Below are positions 34,401 through 43,647 of a stretch of DNA of 64,000 bases, piece after piece. This DNA is from Opitutaceae bacterium. Lineage in GTDB: Bacteria; Verrucomicrobiota; Verrucomicrobiia; Opitutales; Opitutaceae. The stretch covers positions 1-64,000 of the forward strand of contig JAUSID010000163.1 in NCBI GenBank assembly GCA_030648295.1. The letters run 5' to 3'. Each line of letters starts with the position of its first letter. The first letter of the stretch is position 1. The translations under genes were made by a program, and so were the position numbers. The notes under the pieces are model-generated. The model searched no databases. It was not told the DNA's origin and saw only the letters and a program-made list of their open reading frames with translations.

Positions 34401-37223
34401 CTACAGACTGAACGTCGAGCTCACGACGAACTGCCGCGCTCCGGGCGTGCGGCGGGAGAAGATCACTTTCTGGCCCGTGCCATCGTCCTCGGCCGTCCAC
34501 GGCAGCATCGTCCGATCGTCGAGGACATTCTGCACCCGGAGCTGCGCGACCCAGCGGACCTTCCGGTTCACGGCGGAAAACGAGCGGCTGTATTCGAGCC
34601 ATGCGTCGACATTCGACGAAGGGATCGAGTAATACGGCCGGGTGAGATCGAGCATCGCTCCGCGCCGCGCAAAGCCGATGACGGGCGCGTTGCGCCACCG
34701 ATACGCCGAGCCCACGGCAAAATTCTTCAGCCACGTGCCGCGATCGAACTGGTAGCGGCCGACGACGTTGGTCTGCCACTCGAACACGCGCGTTTGCCGA
34801 ATCCCAATCAACTGCGCGTCATCGCTCGCCTGCGCCTGGATTCGCGCCACGAGTTCACCGACGGTCCGGCCGTCGTTGCTCACGACGGGGGCCGACGCGC
34901 GCGCCAGCCATTCCGGGTAATTCGCGGCCAGATACTTGAAGGTGTAGCGGCCCTGCTCCTCGAGCACGTTGATGTTGCGGCTGGCATTCACCATCAGCCG
35001 GAAGTTGCGCGTGGGATTCGCCACCACCTGGAATTCCCAGCCGTTGGTCTTCTGCGACCGCACGTCGCCCCAGCTCGGATCGATCCGCCGGCGCGAATCG
35101 ATCGCGTCCCAAATCGCATTGATCCAGTTCGTCTTGTTCCCGCGGATCGTCGTGTCGTTGATGTTCTGCTGCTGGGTTTCGAAGTAGCCGATGGAGCCGG
35201 TCACGCGCTCGTTGAGCAGCGAGAACTTCAGCCCGGTGTCGTAGCCCTGGCCGCGGCGCGCCGGCAGCAGCTCTTTTGCCAGCGTGCGCGTGGACTGGTT
35301 CACCGCCTGGTAGTTCGTCGAGCGATTGAAGAACAGGCTGACGTTCCGGTGCACGTTGAAGACGACGCCGATCAGATACGGCCGGCCGACGCCATGCAGC
35401 GCGGGCAGCGGCTTGCCGCCCCACGGGCCGCTGGAGAAAACGCCGCGCGCGTCCTCCACGTATTCGGTTTGTGACAACACCGATTCGTCGCGGCGCAGCC
35501 CGCCGGTCAACGCCACGAGATCGTCGAGCAGCTTCGCCTGGCCGGCGAGCACGAGCGACTCGGTCCGCGCGAAATTGTTGCGCGGCGCGACCGTCGGCAG
35601 CCAGGCGGAGCGGATGCCGTTCTCATTGATCGGCGCCCAATCGGACACGAAGTAGTCGGTTGCGTCCGGCGTGAAATACCAGCGGCGTCGGATCGCATTG
35701 CGCGAGTCGCCGAGATCCGCGACCGAGCCGGGCAGCGGCGTCTCGTTCACCGAGAGCAGCGTTTGGAGCCAGCTGTGCGTCGCCTCGTTGCTGTAGAGTC
35801 CGGCGACGGTGAACTTGCCGAGGCTGCGGCCGAAGAGTTTCACCTGCCGGAAATCCTTCTCGTAACTGAGCGTCGCGCGCAGCTGGTTCGTATCGCTGCC
35901 GCTCTTCTCCCATTTTGGCGCCTGCTCGTTGTAGGGCACGCCGACGTTCGGATTGGGCCGGCCGTTCGGGAGCTGAGCGTTGGGATCGATCTGGATCGAG
36001 AAGCCGAAGCCATTGCCGTCGAAGTTCTCGCGGTAGCCATGGTCGTGCTTGCCTCCAACTTCCAGATACAGCCCGTCCGCGAGCTTGTGCTGGTAGATCA
36101 GCGTGTAGTTCTCGTTGTCGAAATCGACGTGATCGGCGTCGCCCGCCCAGTAGCGATCGAGCGGCAACACGCGATTCGGGGTGCCCGCGCCGAAGCTGTG
36201 CGACTTCGTGGCGGTCGTCCGCGAGGTGCGGTCTAGCGGCCGCGCGCCATAGCCCATTCGTCCCCAGTTCATCGCGCCGATGCCGGGAATGTAGAGGGGA
36301 TAGCCGGCCGAGCTGAGAAACTCGACGCCGTTGGTGCCGGTGGTGCGCTGCGCTGTCGGGATGACCGGCCGGCCGGCGTTGATCCAGGTGTTGACCCAGT
36401 CGAACGGCGCGAACGTGCGCGGCAGTTTTTTCCGCATGTGGTTCGATTCGATCTCGGTGTAAAGCGTGCCGTTTTTCAGCGGCTGCCAGGTGAGCGCGGC
36501 GTAGACCGAGTCACGGCGATTCTTCGACGGCTTGATGTTGTTGCCGCGATCGTCGTGCAGCAAATCGAGCCGCAGCGCGAGGCGGTTGCGGACGAGGGGG
36601 AGGTTGGCGTCGACCGAGCCGCGGTAGCCGTCGAACGAGTCGGCGCGAAAGTCGAAACGGTAGAAGTTCTGGTTGAGCGCCGCCTTGTTGGTCGTGACAT
36701 CGAGCGCGCCGCCGGGGTTGCCGATGCCGAAGAGAATCGAATTCGGCCCGCGCGTGAACGTGAGCCGCGACGAGTTGTAGGCGTCGGCCGGCGTGAACGA
36801 GGTGAAGAAGTTCGCCGACAGCGAGTCCGACCGGTAGCCGCGCACGACGAAGGGCGTGCCGGTGCGGTTGCCGTTGCCGTTGGTGTCGTTCTCGTTCGTG
36901 GCGTAGCTCGACGTGCTCGGCATGAAGTTGACGACGTCGTCGTAGTTGAGCGCACCGATGTCGTTCATGAACTCGCTCGTCACAATCGTCATCGCCGAGG
37001 CGACGTCCTTGGCCTGTGCCCGCAACCGTGTGCCAGAGAGCGTCTCGGTCGCAGTGTAGCCGGTGTCGTCGCTCGCGTTGATTACGAAGGGCGACAACTC
37101 GACCGCTGGTTCGGTGGCGGGCGCGGGACTCGGCGCGGCGGGAGTGCGGGTTTGCGCGAGGCATGACGCCGCGCCGAAGCACAAGGCAATCAGAGTACGA
37201 AGGCGGAGCAGGATGGAGGTCAC
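34401..37223 (-). CDS. TonB-dependent outer-membrane receptor
   Basis: 940 residues with GTG start giving a signal peptide (SILLRLRTLIALCFGAASCLAQ). The mature N-terminus VELSPFVINASDDTGYTATE is the form typical of Opitutaceae/Verrucomicrobiota receptors. The plug domain follows (SAMTIVTSEFMNDIGALNYD, FVVRGYRSDSL, FTRGPNSILFGIGNPGGALD), then a beta-barrel with repeated aromatic strands. It ends FVVSSTFSL, without the usual terminal Phe. It imports a siderophore, glycan or other large ligand. No substrate-processing gene is adjacent, so the ligand is unknown. A TTG 39 bp upstream gives a longer, less likely N-terminus. It lies 207 bp downstream of alaS on the same strand with a palindromic pair between. 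Confidence 0.93.
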   Translation of the reverse strand: MTSILLRLRTLIALCFGAASCLAQTRTPAAPSPAPATEPAVELSPFVINASDDTGYTATETLSGTRLRAQAKDVASAMTIVTSEFMNDIGALNYDDVVNFMPSTSSYATNENDTNGNGNRTGTPFVVRGYRSDSLSANFFTSFTPADAYNSSRLTFTRGPNSILFGIGNPGGALDVTTNKAALNQNFYRFDFRADSFDGYRGSVDANLPLVRNRLALRLDLLHDDRGNNIKPSKNRRDSVYAALTWQPLKNGTLYTEIESNHMRKKLPRTFAPFDWVNTWINAGRPVIPTAQRTTGTNGVEFLSSAGYPLYIPGIGAMNWGRMGYGARPLDRTSRTTATKSHSFGAGTPNRVLPLDRYWAGDADHVDFDNENYTLIYQHKLADGLYLEVGGKHDHGYRENFDGNGFGFSIQIDPNAQLPNGRPNPNVGVPYNEQAPKWEKSGSDTNQLRATLSYEKDFRQVKLFGRSLGKFTVAGLYSNEATHSWLQTLLSVNETPLPGSVADLGDSRNAIRRRWYFTPDATDYFVSDWAPINENGIRSAWLPTVAPRNNFARTESLVLAGQAKLLDDLVALTGGLRRDESVLSQTEYVEDARGVFSSGPWGGKPLPALHGVGRPYLIGVVFNVHRNVSLFFNRSTNYQAVNQSTRTLAKELLPARRGQGYDTGLKFSLLNERVTGSIGYFETQQQNINDTTIRGNKTNWINAIWDAIDSRRRIDPSWGDVRSQKTNGWEFQVVANPTRNFRLMVNASRNINVLEEQGRYTFKYLAANYPEWLARASAPVVSNDGRTVGELVARIQAQASDDAQLIGIRQTRVFEWQTNVVGRYQFDRGTWLKNFAVGSAYRWRNAPVIGFARRGAMLDLTRPYYSIPSSNVDAWLEYSRSFSAVNRKVRWVAQLRVQNVLDDRTMLPWTAEDDGTGQKVIFSRRTPGARQFVVSSTFSL

Positions 37224-37281
37224 GGTGGCGTTATCACGCCGGCAGACGGGCGCGTGACGCAAATGGAAAAGATCGGTTTCC

Positions 37282-37378
37282 GCTGGGAGCGCGGGCCTCT
37301 CGCCCGCAACAGGACATGGCGGGCGAGACCCAGCCTTCGCCAGAGGCTTCGGCGGGCAGGCTGCCCGCGCTCCCAGGG
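37282..37378. repeat. Palindromic pair between alaS and the TonB receptor gene
   Basis: GGGAGCGCGGGC-family arms at 37282-37307 and 37351-37378, inverted, with a 43-bp loop that carries a further CGGGCGAGACC half. It may act as a terminator for alaS or an mRNA-stabilising hairpin. Confidence 0.75.
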
Positions 37379-37430
37379 GACTTCGGACCGGGGCACTTGC
37401 GTCTGGGTCCGCTCCACCCGGCTCTACACC

Positions 37431-40211
37431 CTAGGTTTTCGCAGCAGCGAAAACCTCCGCGAGCTTCGCCACGTCGCGGCCGCCGCCCATCGCGAAATCG
37501 GGTTTGCCGCCACCCTTGCCGCCGAGTTTCTGGCTGAGCTCGTTGACCAGCTTGCCGGCCTGATGCCCGGCCTTCACGGCGGCCGGCGAGCAAAATGCGA
37601 CCAGCGAGGCCCGGTCGCCGAACACCGCGCCCAGTTGGACGACGCCTTCGCCGATTTTCGCCAGGATTTGCGCCCCGAGCGAACGCAGCGACTCGGGCGC
37701 ATCGACGCTCACGACCGCGGTGACAAACTTCAGCCCATCCCGCGCCACAGCTTTGGCCGCGAGCTCGTCGGCGAGTCCGGCGGAAGCCTTTTGCTCGTAG
37801 CTCTTCAGCTTCTTCTCGAGCTCCTTCTGGTGCGCGAGCACGGTCTCGATCTTCTGCACGACATCGAGCGGGCCGGCGTTGAGCTTCGCGTTGACGGCGG
37901 CGAACGCGGCTTCGCGTTGGGACATGAATTCATACGCGGCCTGGCCCGCCACCGCCTCGATCCGGCGCGTGCCGGCGGCAATCGCCATTTCCGCCACGAT
38001 CCTGATCAATCCGATCTCGCCCGTGGTCGTCACGTGCGTGCCGCCGCAGAGTTCGCGGCTGTAACCGCCGATATCCACCACGCGGACAATCTTGCCGTAT
38101 TTGTCGCCGAAGAAGGCGAGGGTGCCCTCGGGTTTCTTGTCGAATTCGGTTTCGTAGGTCTCGACGTGTGCGTTGTCGATCACGCGCTCGTTCACGAGCC
38201 GCTCAACCTCGTGCAGCTGCTCTGGCGTCATCGCCTCGAAGTGTGAGAAGTCGAACCGCATCCGCTCGGGGGTTTTCGACGTGCCGGCCTGACGGACATG
38301 CGTGCCGAGGGTTTTCCGCAGCGCCCAATGGATCAGGTGCGCGGCGGAGTGGTGGCGCGAGATGGCGCGGCGACGGGAGATGTCGATGGTCAGCGAAGCG
38401 GGCGAGTGACGAGTGATGAGTGACGAGTGACGGGCGTCGTCCGGCGAGAGCTTGTGGAGATGCCGGCCGGCCTTGTCCTTGACCGTGTCGGTGATTTGCA
38501 CCGTGTGACCGGCCACGACCGCCGTGCCCGTGTCCCCGGCCTGTCCGCCCATCTCGGCGTAGAAGGGAGTGCGATCGAAAACGAGAAACACGTCGTCGCC
38601 ACTGTGGATCACATCGGTGACGATCGCCTCCACCGGCTTCTCCGTGTCGACGATGTAACCAGTAAACAGCGACGCCTCGTAGCTCGCGGCCGCATCGCCT
38701 TCGGTGGCGGCGACGATGACTTCTTTTTTGTGCGCGGCGCGGGCACGATCGCGCTGCTGGTCCATCAACTTCTTGAATCTCACCTCGTCGACCGTGTAGC
38801 CGTGGGAAGTCGCGATAAGCTTCGTTAGATCGAGGAGCATTCCGCGTTCGTCGTGAAGTTTGAACGCGAAATCACCATCAATGACTTTACTTGGAAAGCG
38901 AGGATTGGTTGGAACTGTGAGGCTCGGGTTGTTGCCGAGACCGATATAATCGAGAAGCATCTTCACTCCGGCGCTCACTCTGGCGCGGTAGGATTTTTCT
39001 TCTTCTTCCAAGACTCTCTCGACGACGTGGCGGCTCTGAATCAGTTCTGGAAAGACGTGCCCAAGGGATTCAATAACCGGACCGACAAGCTGTTTTAAGA
39101 AACCTTCCGGGAGTTTTAGATACTGCACACCGTAATAGGTAGCCCGCCCGCAGATTTTCTTAATGACGTAGTTGCGCTCGTCGTTTCCGGGCAGGATGCC
39201 ATCAGCAATCGCGCAAGAAACACAGCGGGCATGATCGGCAAGCACGCGGAATGCCACGTCGATGTTTTCCTGCTCGCTAAGGCCTTCTCGGCTCTGCGGG
39301 ACGGTTCGCTTATAAATCTTCCCTGATAATTCGGAAATCTTTCGGAAAAGTGGCGCGAACACGTCTGCATTGTAGTTCGACGGATCCTTCTCCTTCGAGA
39401 AATCCTTGAACCCATTCGTCGTCGCGTGAATCCCGGCCACGCGTTCGAACCCCATGCCGGTGTCGACGTGCTTCGCGGCGAGCGGCGAGAACGTGCCGTC
39501 GGCGTTCGCGTTGAACTGGATGAAAACGTGATTCCAAATTTCGATGCAGCGTGGTGAGCCCGCGTTCACGAGCTTCCGACCGGCGGCTTCGTCGTCGGCC
39601 GGCAGCAGGTTGAAATGGATCTCCGAACAGGGACCGCACGGGCCCGTGTCGCCCATCATCCAGAAATTATCCTTCTTGTTGCCGTGCACGATGTGGACGG
39701 CCGGATCGAGCCCTTCCTGCTGGAAAATCGCCGCCCAGATATCGTAAGCCTCCTGATCGAACTCCGACGGGTCGCCCTTTTTCTTGTCCGGCGAGTAGAC
39801 CGTGGCGAAGAGCCTCTTGGCTGGAATGCCCCAGACCTTCGTGATCAGCTCCCAGCCCCACTGGATCGATTCGCGCTTGAAGTAGTCGCCGAAGGACCAG
39901 TTCCCCAGCATCTCGAACATCGTGTGGTGGTAGGTATCGAATCCCACGTCCTCGAGGTCGTTGTGCTTGCCGCCGGCGCGAATGCATTTCTGCGTGTCGG
40001 CCGCGCGCGTGTCCTTGCCCGGGCGGACGCCGGCCCATTTCGAAACATCGGGCGCGCGATCACCGAGAAAGATCGGGACGAACTGGTTCATGCCCGCGTT
40101 CGTGAACAGCAGTCCGGGCGAGTCCGGCATCAGCGACGACGAGGGCACGATCGTGTGGCCGTGGCGGGCGAAGAAATCGAGGAAGCTCTGGCGAATCTCG
40201 GCGGAGGTCAT
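37431..40211 (-). CDS. alaS: Alanyl-tRNA synthetase
   Basis: 926 residues. The class II catalytic core (1-420: MTSAEIRQSFLDFFARHGHT, SSSLMPDSPGLLFTNAGMNQ, RRYHHTMFEMLGNWSFG-type GFDTYHHTMFEMLGNWSFG) is followed by the editing domain with zinc ligands HHSAAHLIH and CGGTHV, and a C-terminal DHHA1 part. The start at 40211 directly follows an octamer array. Two anomalies: residues about 594-603 (RHSSLITRHS) are encoded by four 7-bp repeats (38404-38431) just before the first editing zinc motif. The segment 38761-39420 (residues about 265-484) has about 51% GC by hand count against 65-70% in its flanks. All catalytic motifs are intact, so the enzyme should work. Confidence 0.97.
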   Translation of the reverse strand: MTSAEIRQSFLDFFARHGHTIVPSSSLMPDSPGLLFTNAGMNQFVPIFLGDRAPDVSKWAGVRPGKDTRAADTQKCIRAGGKHNDLEDVGFDTYHHTMFEMLGNWSFGDYFKRESIQWGWELITKVWGIPAKRLFATVYSPDKKKGDPSEFDQEAYDIWAAIFQQEGLDPAVHIVHGNKKDNFWMMGDTGPCGPCSEIHFNLLPADDEAAGRKLVNAGSPRCIEIWNHVFIQFNANADGTFSPLAAKHVDTGMGFERVAGIHATTNGFKDFSKEKDPSNYNADVFAPLFRKISELSGKIYKRTVPQSREGLSEQENIDVAFRVLADHARCVSCAIADGILPGNDERNYVIKKICGRATYYGVQYLKLPEGFLKQLVGPVIESLGHVFPELIQSRHVVERVLEEEEKSYRARVSAGVKMLLDYIGLGNNPSLTVPTNPRFPSKVIDGDFAFKLHDERGMLLDLTKLIATSHGYTVDEVRFKKLMDQQRDRARAAHKKEVIVAATEGDAAASYEASLFTGYIVDTEKPVEAIVTDVIHSGDDVFLVFDRTPFYAEMGGQAGDTGTAVVAGHTVQITDTVKDKAGRHLHKLSPDDARHSSLITRHSPASLTIDISRRRAISRHHSAAHLIHWALRKTLGTHVRQAGTSKTPERMRFDFSHFEAMTPEQLHEVERLVNERVIDNAHVETYETEFDKKPEGTLAFFGDKYGKIVRVVDIGGYSRELCGGTHVTTTGEIGLIRIVAEMAIAAGTRRIEAVAGQAAYEFMSQREAAFAAVNAKLNAGPLDVVQKIETVLAHQKELEKKLKSYEQKASAGLADELAAKAVARDGLKFVTAVVSVDAPESLRSLGAQILAKIGEGVVQLGAVFGDRASLVAFCSPAAVKAGHQAGKLVNELSQKLGGKGGGKPDFAMGGGRDVAKLAEVFAAAKT
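38404..38431. repeat. Four tandem heptamers (GAGTGAC) inside alaS
   Basis: Four 7-bp units (GAGTGAC, GAGTGAT, GAGTGAC, GAGTGAC) on the plus strand, read in alaS as RHSSLITRHS. Homologues normally have a short loop here between the Val-Asp strand and the HxxxH editing motif. Confidence 0.85.
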
Positions 40212-40262
40212 GGAAAGGGACAAGGGACTAAAAGACCAAGGGACCAAGGGACCAAGGGACTG
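40212..40262. repeat. Octamer array (GGGACCAA-type) in the alaS leader
   Basis: About six units between leuB (stop at 40267) and the alaS start. CU-rich on the alaS mRNA, same unit as at 3230-3304. Confidence 0.85.
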
Positions 40263-40266
40263 ATGC

Positions 40267-41370
40267 TCAGCCGAGTTCGCGGATCACCGCGTCGGCCATC
40301 GCTTTGGTGCCGACGGCTTTTCCGCCGAACGCGATGTCGCTGGTGCGGGTGCCACCGGTCACGGCCTTCTTCACCGCCGCCTCGATCCGCACCGCCGTTT
40401 TCTCCAGCCCGAAGCTGAACCGCAGCATCAGCGCGACCGACAGAATCTGCGCGCAGGGATTCGCCACGCCTTTGCCGGCGATGTCCGGCGCAGTACCGCC
40501 GGCCGGCTCGTAGAGCCCGAACGGCAACCCCAGCGAGTTCTGGCCCGCGCCCAGTGACGCCGACGAGAGCATGCCGAGCGAGCCGCAGATCACCGCCATC
40601 TCATCCGAGAGAATGTCGCCAAACATGTTTTCGGTGACGAACACGTCAAACTGGTTCGGGTTGCGCGCGAGCTGCATCGCCGCGTTGTCGACATACATGT
40701 GGCTGAGTTCGATGTCCGCCGCGTGTTTCGCGACAAATTCGGTCACGGTCTTCCGCCAGAGCACGGAGGTCTCGAGCACGTTGGCCTTGTCGATCGAGCA
40801 CAGCCGCTTCTTCCGTGCGCGCGCCGCGGTGATTGCGGTGGCGGTAATCCGCTCGATTTCACTCTTGCGGTAAACCATCGTGTCGACCGCCTGCACGTCG
40901 CCGTCGGGCAGCGTCGTGGTTTGCTTCGGCTGGCCAAAGTACAACCCGCCCGTCAGCTCGCGGATGCAGACGATGTCGATGCCTTCGGGGATCCGATCGG
41001 TCTTCAGCGGCGATGCGTCCGTGAGCTCTCGATACAGCAGGCCCGGCCGGATGTTCGCGAAGAGGGTGAAGTGCTTCCGCAGCGGCAGCAGCGCGGCCCG
41101 CTCGGGCTGCTCCTTGGGCGGCAGGTTTTCCCACTTTGGGCCGCCGACCGAGCCGAAAAGGATGGCATCCGACTGCTCGCAGAGCTTCAGCGTCGAATCG
41201 GGCAGTGCTTTGCCATGATTGTCGATTCCCGCGCCGCCGACGTCCGCCTTAGTGTAGGACAATGTCAGGTTCTCCTGGCGGGCAACGTGCTCGAGCACGC
41301 GCAGCGCCTCGGTCATCACCTCGGGCCCGATGTAGTCTCCCGCGAGAACGGCGAACTTCAATGTCGACAT
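40267..41370 (-). CDS. leuB: 3-Isopropylmalate dehydrogenase
   Basis: 367 residues. NAD-dependent oxidative decarboxylase of leucine biosynthesis. Landmarks are [16 protein letters not shown] (the usual GDGIGPEV with Tyr replacing one Gly), [25 protein letters not shown], the [11 protein letters not shown] loop, [20 protein letters not shown] and the adenosine-binding [18 protein letters not shown]-type substrate recognition agrees with IPMDH rather than isocitrate dehydrogenase. The ATG at 41370 is supported by the [11 protein letters not shown] start. leuA, leuC and leuD are not in the window. It lies upstream of alaS on the same strand. Confidence 0.95.
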   Translation of the reverse strand: MSTLKFAVLAGDYIGPEVMTEALRVLEHVARQENLTLSYTKADVGGAGIDNHGKALPDSTLKLCEQSDAILFGSVGGPKWENLPPKEQPERAALLPLRKHFTLFANIRPGLLYRELTDASPLKTDRIPEGIDIVCIRELTGGLYFGQPKQTTTLPDGDVQAVDTMVYRKSEIERITATAITAARARKKRLCSIDKANVLETSVLWRKTVTEFVAKHAADIELSHMYVDNAAMQLARNPNQFDVFVTENMFGDILSDEMAVICGSLGMLSSASLGAGQNSLGLPFGLYEPAGGTAPDIAGKGVANPCAQILSVALMLRFSFGLEKTAVRIEAAVKKAVTGGTRTSDIAFGGKAVGTKAMADAVIRELG

Positions 41371-41740
41371 GGAAAACCGGCAGAGTGGCAAGCCGGCGGG
41401 CCGAGTGGCAAGCCAGCGTTGCGCGAGTGCACCGGTCATTCGGGGTACTCAAGCGCGGGCGGGGCGGAAAGGGCGCATATCGGGGTTGCCGGTGCCTGGG
41501 TTCTGACGTGGCGCGGGCGGGACGCCCCTACCACGTCGACCGACAACTCGGAGATCCGCGCCTCCGGAGCGATCGACAAAATGAAGCTTGAGCCGCACGA
41601 CCGTCGGGACAAGGAACACGCCAACAACGGCCGGGTTTGGCTGTTGGGATTCGGCGCCTTTCGGGTGCAGTGTTTGATCGAGGCGCGAAAGAACCCGGTC
41701 GACTTCCAGCCACCTCATTCAGGAGCAATAACGAACAACG
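41371..41740. other. Divergent spacer with one palindromic unit
   Basis: 370 bp between leuB and the TIM-barrel gene. One GTGGCGCGGGCGGGACGCCC-type palindrome at 41510-41537. An AGGAG at 41717-41721 lies 19 nt before the downstream ATG, too far for a normal Shine-Dalgarno. Nothing else is recognised. Confidence 0.55.
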
Positions 41741-42637
41741 ATGAATACGATGCGTCGGGATTTTCTTAAGCTAACATTGGGCCTGGCGGCCACCTGTGCC
41801 GCCGGCTCGCTGGCGCGGGGTGCCGATGCCGAAAAGAAGGCGCGAAAAGGAGGCAAGAGGAAGAAGGCTGCGGGCGGCAGGAAAATTCCGATCGGCTGCC
41901 AGCTTTACGCGGTGCGGAGCGAGTTCACCAAGGACGTTCCCGGCACGCTACGAACGCTGGGCCAGATGGGCTACGAGGGCGTCGAGTTCTGGGGCTACCG
42001 CGGCACGCCGAATGTTTACAAGGATGCCGCCGGGAAAGACTGGAGCGCGGCCGAACTGAAAAAGCTGCTCGATGGGAACAAGCTCGAGTGCTGCGGGATT
42101 CACCTGTCGGTGGCCGCGCTACAGGACGCGAACCTCCAGACCTCAATCGATAACAACAAGGTTCTCGGCAACAAGTATCTCAACATCGCGTCGGCGCAGA
42201 AGGAGATGGAGTCGGCTGAATCGATCAAGAAATTCGCCGAGTTCCTCAACCGGGCATCCGACAAGGCGGCCGCGCAGCAGATGCTGGTCGGTTATCACTG
42301 CCACGGCGGCGACTTCAACAAGGTGGGCGGCCGGATGGCGTACGAAATGTTGTTCGAGCAACTCAAGCCCGAGGTCAACATGCAGGTCGACATCGGCCAC
42401 GCGCTCAAAGCCGGGGTCGATCCGATCGTTTACTTCAAGAAATTCGCGGGACGCGCGAAGACGGTCCACCTGCGCGAAGCCGAGGACAAGATGTTCGACA
42501 GTCCCGGATACCAGGAGCTGTTCAATGTCATGGAAACGGTCGCCGGAACCGAGTGGTACATTGTCGAGGAAGAGAAGGGCAACAACTTCGACTTCTCGCG
42601 CCAGGGAATCGAGAAGCTGCGCAAACTCGGGAAGTAG
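41741..42637 (+). CDS. Exported sugar phosphate isomerase/epimerase-like TIM-barrel protein
   Basis: 298 residues. The N-terminus MNTMRRDFLKLTLGLAAT is a twin-arginine-type signal (RRDFLK) with a cleavage region near SLARGADA. A very basic Lys/Arg/Gly linker (residues 31-48) follows, then the AP_endonuc_2/xylose isomerase-like barrel: IGCQLYAVRSEF, GYEGVEFWGY, CCGIHLS, VGYHCHGGDF, VDIGHALKAGVDP and TVHLRE. Such proteins are numerous in Verrucomicrobiota and Planctomycetota and probably act on sugars or polyols in the periplasm. The catalytic substrate is unknown. An ATG 9 bp further in (MRRDFLK) is an alternative start. Confidence 0.85.
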   Translation: MNTMRRDFLKLTLGLAATCAAGSLARGADAEKKARKGGKRKKAAGGRKIPIGCQLYAVRSEFTKDVPGTLRTLGQMGYEGVEFWGYRGTPNVYKDAAGKDWSAAELKKLLDGNKLECCGIHLSVAALQDANLQTSIDNNKVLGNKYLNIASAQKEMESAESIKKFAEFLNRASDKAAAQQMLVGYHCHGGDFNKVGGRMAYEMLFEQLKPEVNMQVDIGHALKAGVDPIVYFKKFAGRAKTVHLREAEDKMFDSPGYQELFNVMETVAGTEWYIVEEEKGNNFDFSRQGIEKLRKLGK

Positions 42638-42651
42638 CCGAAGCAGGCTTT

Positions 42652-42776
42652 TGTAGCAGCCGAGGTGACGAGGCTGGATATTCGTTTCACCATCCGGTGA
42701 GTGGAGCCGCGGCGCCCCCGCCGCGGAGATGAGCACAACATACTGCAGTACGCCGCGGCGAGGGCGCCGCGGCTCC
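42652..42776. repeat. Composite repeat: GTAGCAGCCGAGGT unit plus GC-rich inverted pair
   Basis: One TGTAGCAGCCGAGGTGACGA-type unit (42652-42678) is followed by two inverted arms rich in GGAGCCGCGGCGCC (42702-42726 and 42752-42776) separated by an AT-richer loop. No gene is seen in 42638-42909. Confidence 0.7.
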
Positions 42777-42909
42777 AGTGAATGTTCGTTGTGTGCAGCC
42801 CCGTGGCGCTGGACCCAAGGCTCATCACGCGCCCGGATCATGCCCCCGCGGAAAACGCCGCTTCCGCCTTTTCCATTGCACGCACCAGCAAACCCCTTGG
42901 ATTGGCGCC

Positions 42910-43545
42910 GTGAACCTGCATGTCCTGCCTGCCGGTCCGATTCAGACCAACGCGTACCTGCTCACGGCGCGCGAACTTGGCGAAGCCATTCTCATCGATG
43001 CGCCGGGCGGTATCTGGGCGGTGATTGAGCCGATCCTGGAGCGGGAAAAATGCCGGCTCGCTCAGCTCTGGCTCACGCACGGCCATTGGGATCACACGCA
43101 GGGCGGCGCGGAAGTCGTCCGGCAGTCACAGGCCCGAGTGTGCGCGCATCCGGACGATCGTGTGATGATCGAGACGCCCGAAATCATGGAGCGGTTCATG
43201 GGCGAGCAGCTGAACCTTCAGCCGATTCACGTCGACCGCTGGGTGAAGCAGGGCGAACAGCTCGTTGCGCTGGGCACGACCGCGGAAGTCCGGCACGTGC
43301 CCGGACATTGTCCCGGCAACGTGCTTTTCTATTTCGCCGCCGCCGGCGCGGCATTCGTGGGCGACGCTCTTTTCAACGGCGGCATCGGCCGCACGGATTT
43401 GCCCGGCGGCGATTTTGCCCAACTCGAACGGGCGATTCGGGAGCAAATCTACACGCTGCCCGATGGCACCGTTGTGTTTCCCGGACACGGGCCGAAGACG
43501 ACCGTCGCCGACGAAAAGGCGCACAACCCGTATGTCAGCGCCTAG
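42910..43545 (+). CDS. MBL-fold metallo-hydrolase (glyoxalase II-like)
   Basis: 211 residues with GTG start (VNLHVLPAGPIQTNAYLL). Metal ligands are THGHWDHTQGG (HxHxDH), HVPGHCPGN, GDALFNGGIGRTDLPGG and the final FPGHGPKT. The order and spacing are those of the short glyoxalase II/YcbL group, which hydrolyse thioesters such as S-lactoylglutathione analogues. The exact substrate is uncertain. An ATG 132 bp upstream would add an Arg/Pro/Gly-rich segment unlike the family. Confidence 0.87.
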   Translation: MNLHVLPAGPIQTNAYLLTARELGEAILIDAPGGIWAVIEPILEREKCRLAQLWLTHGHWDHTQGGAEVVRQSQARVCAHPDDRVMIETPEIMERFMGEQLNLQPIHVDRWVKQGEQLVALGTTAEVRHVPGHCPGNVLFYFAAAGAAFVGDALFNGGIGRTDLPGGDFAQLERAIREQIYTLPDGTVVFPGHGPKTTVADEKAHNPYVSA

Positions 43546-43647
43546 CGCATTTTTCAGAGTCGTTTTGCTATTTCGTGCCTTGCTGTCTTCGTCCGTGACT
43601 TCGGCCGTCGTCACTCTTTCGATCATGCGGGCTCCGGGTTTCCAGCA

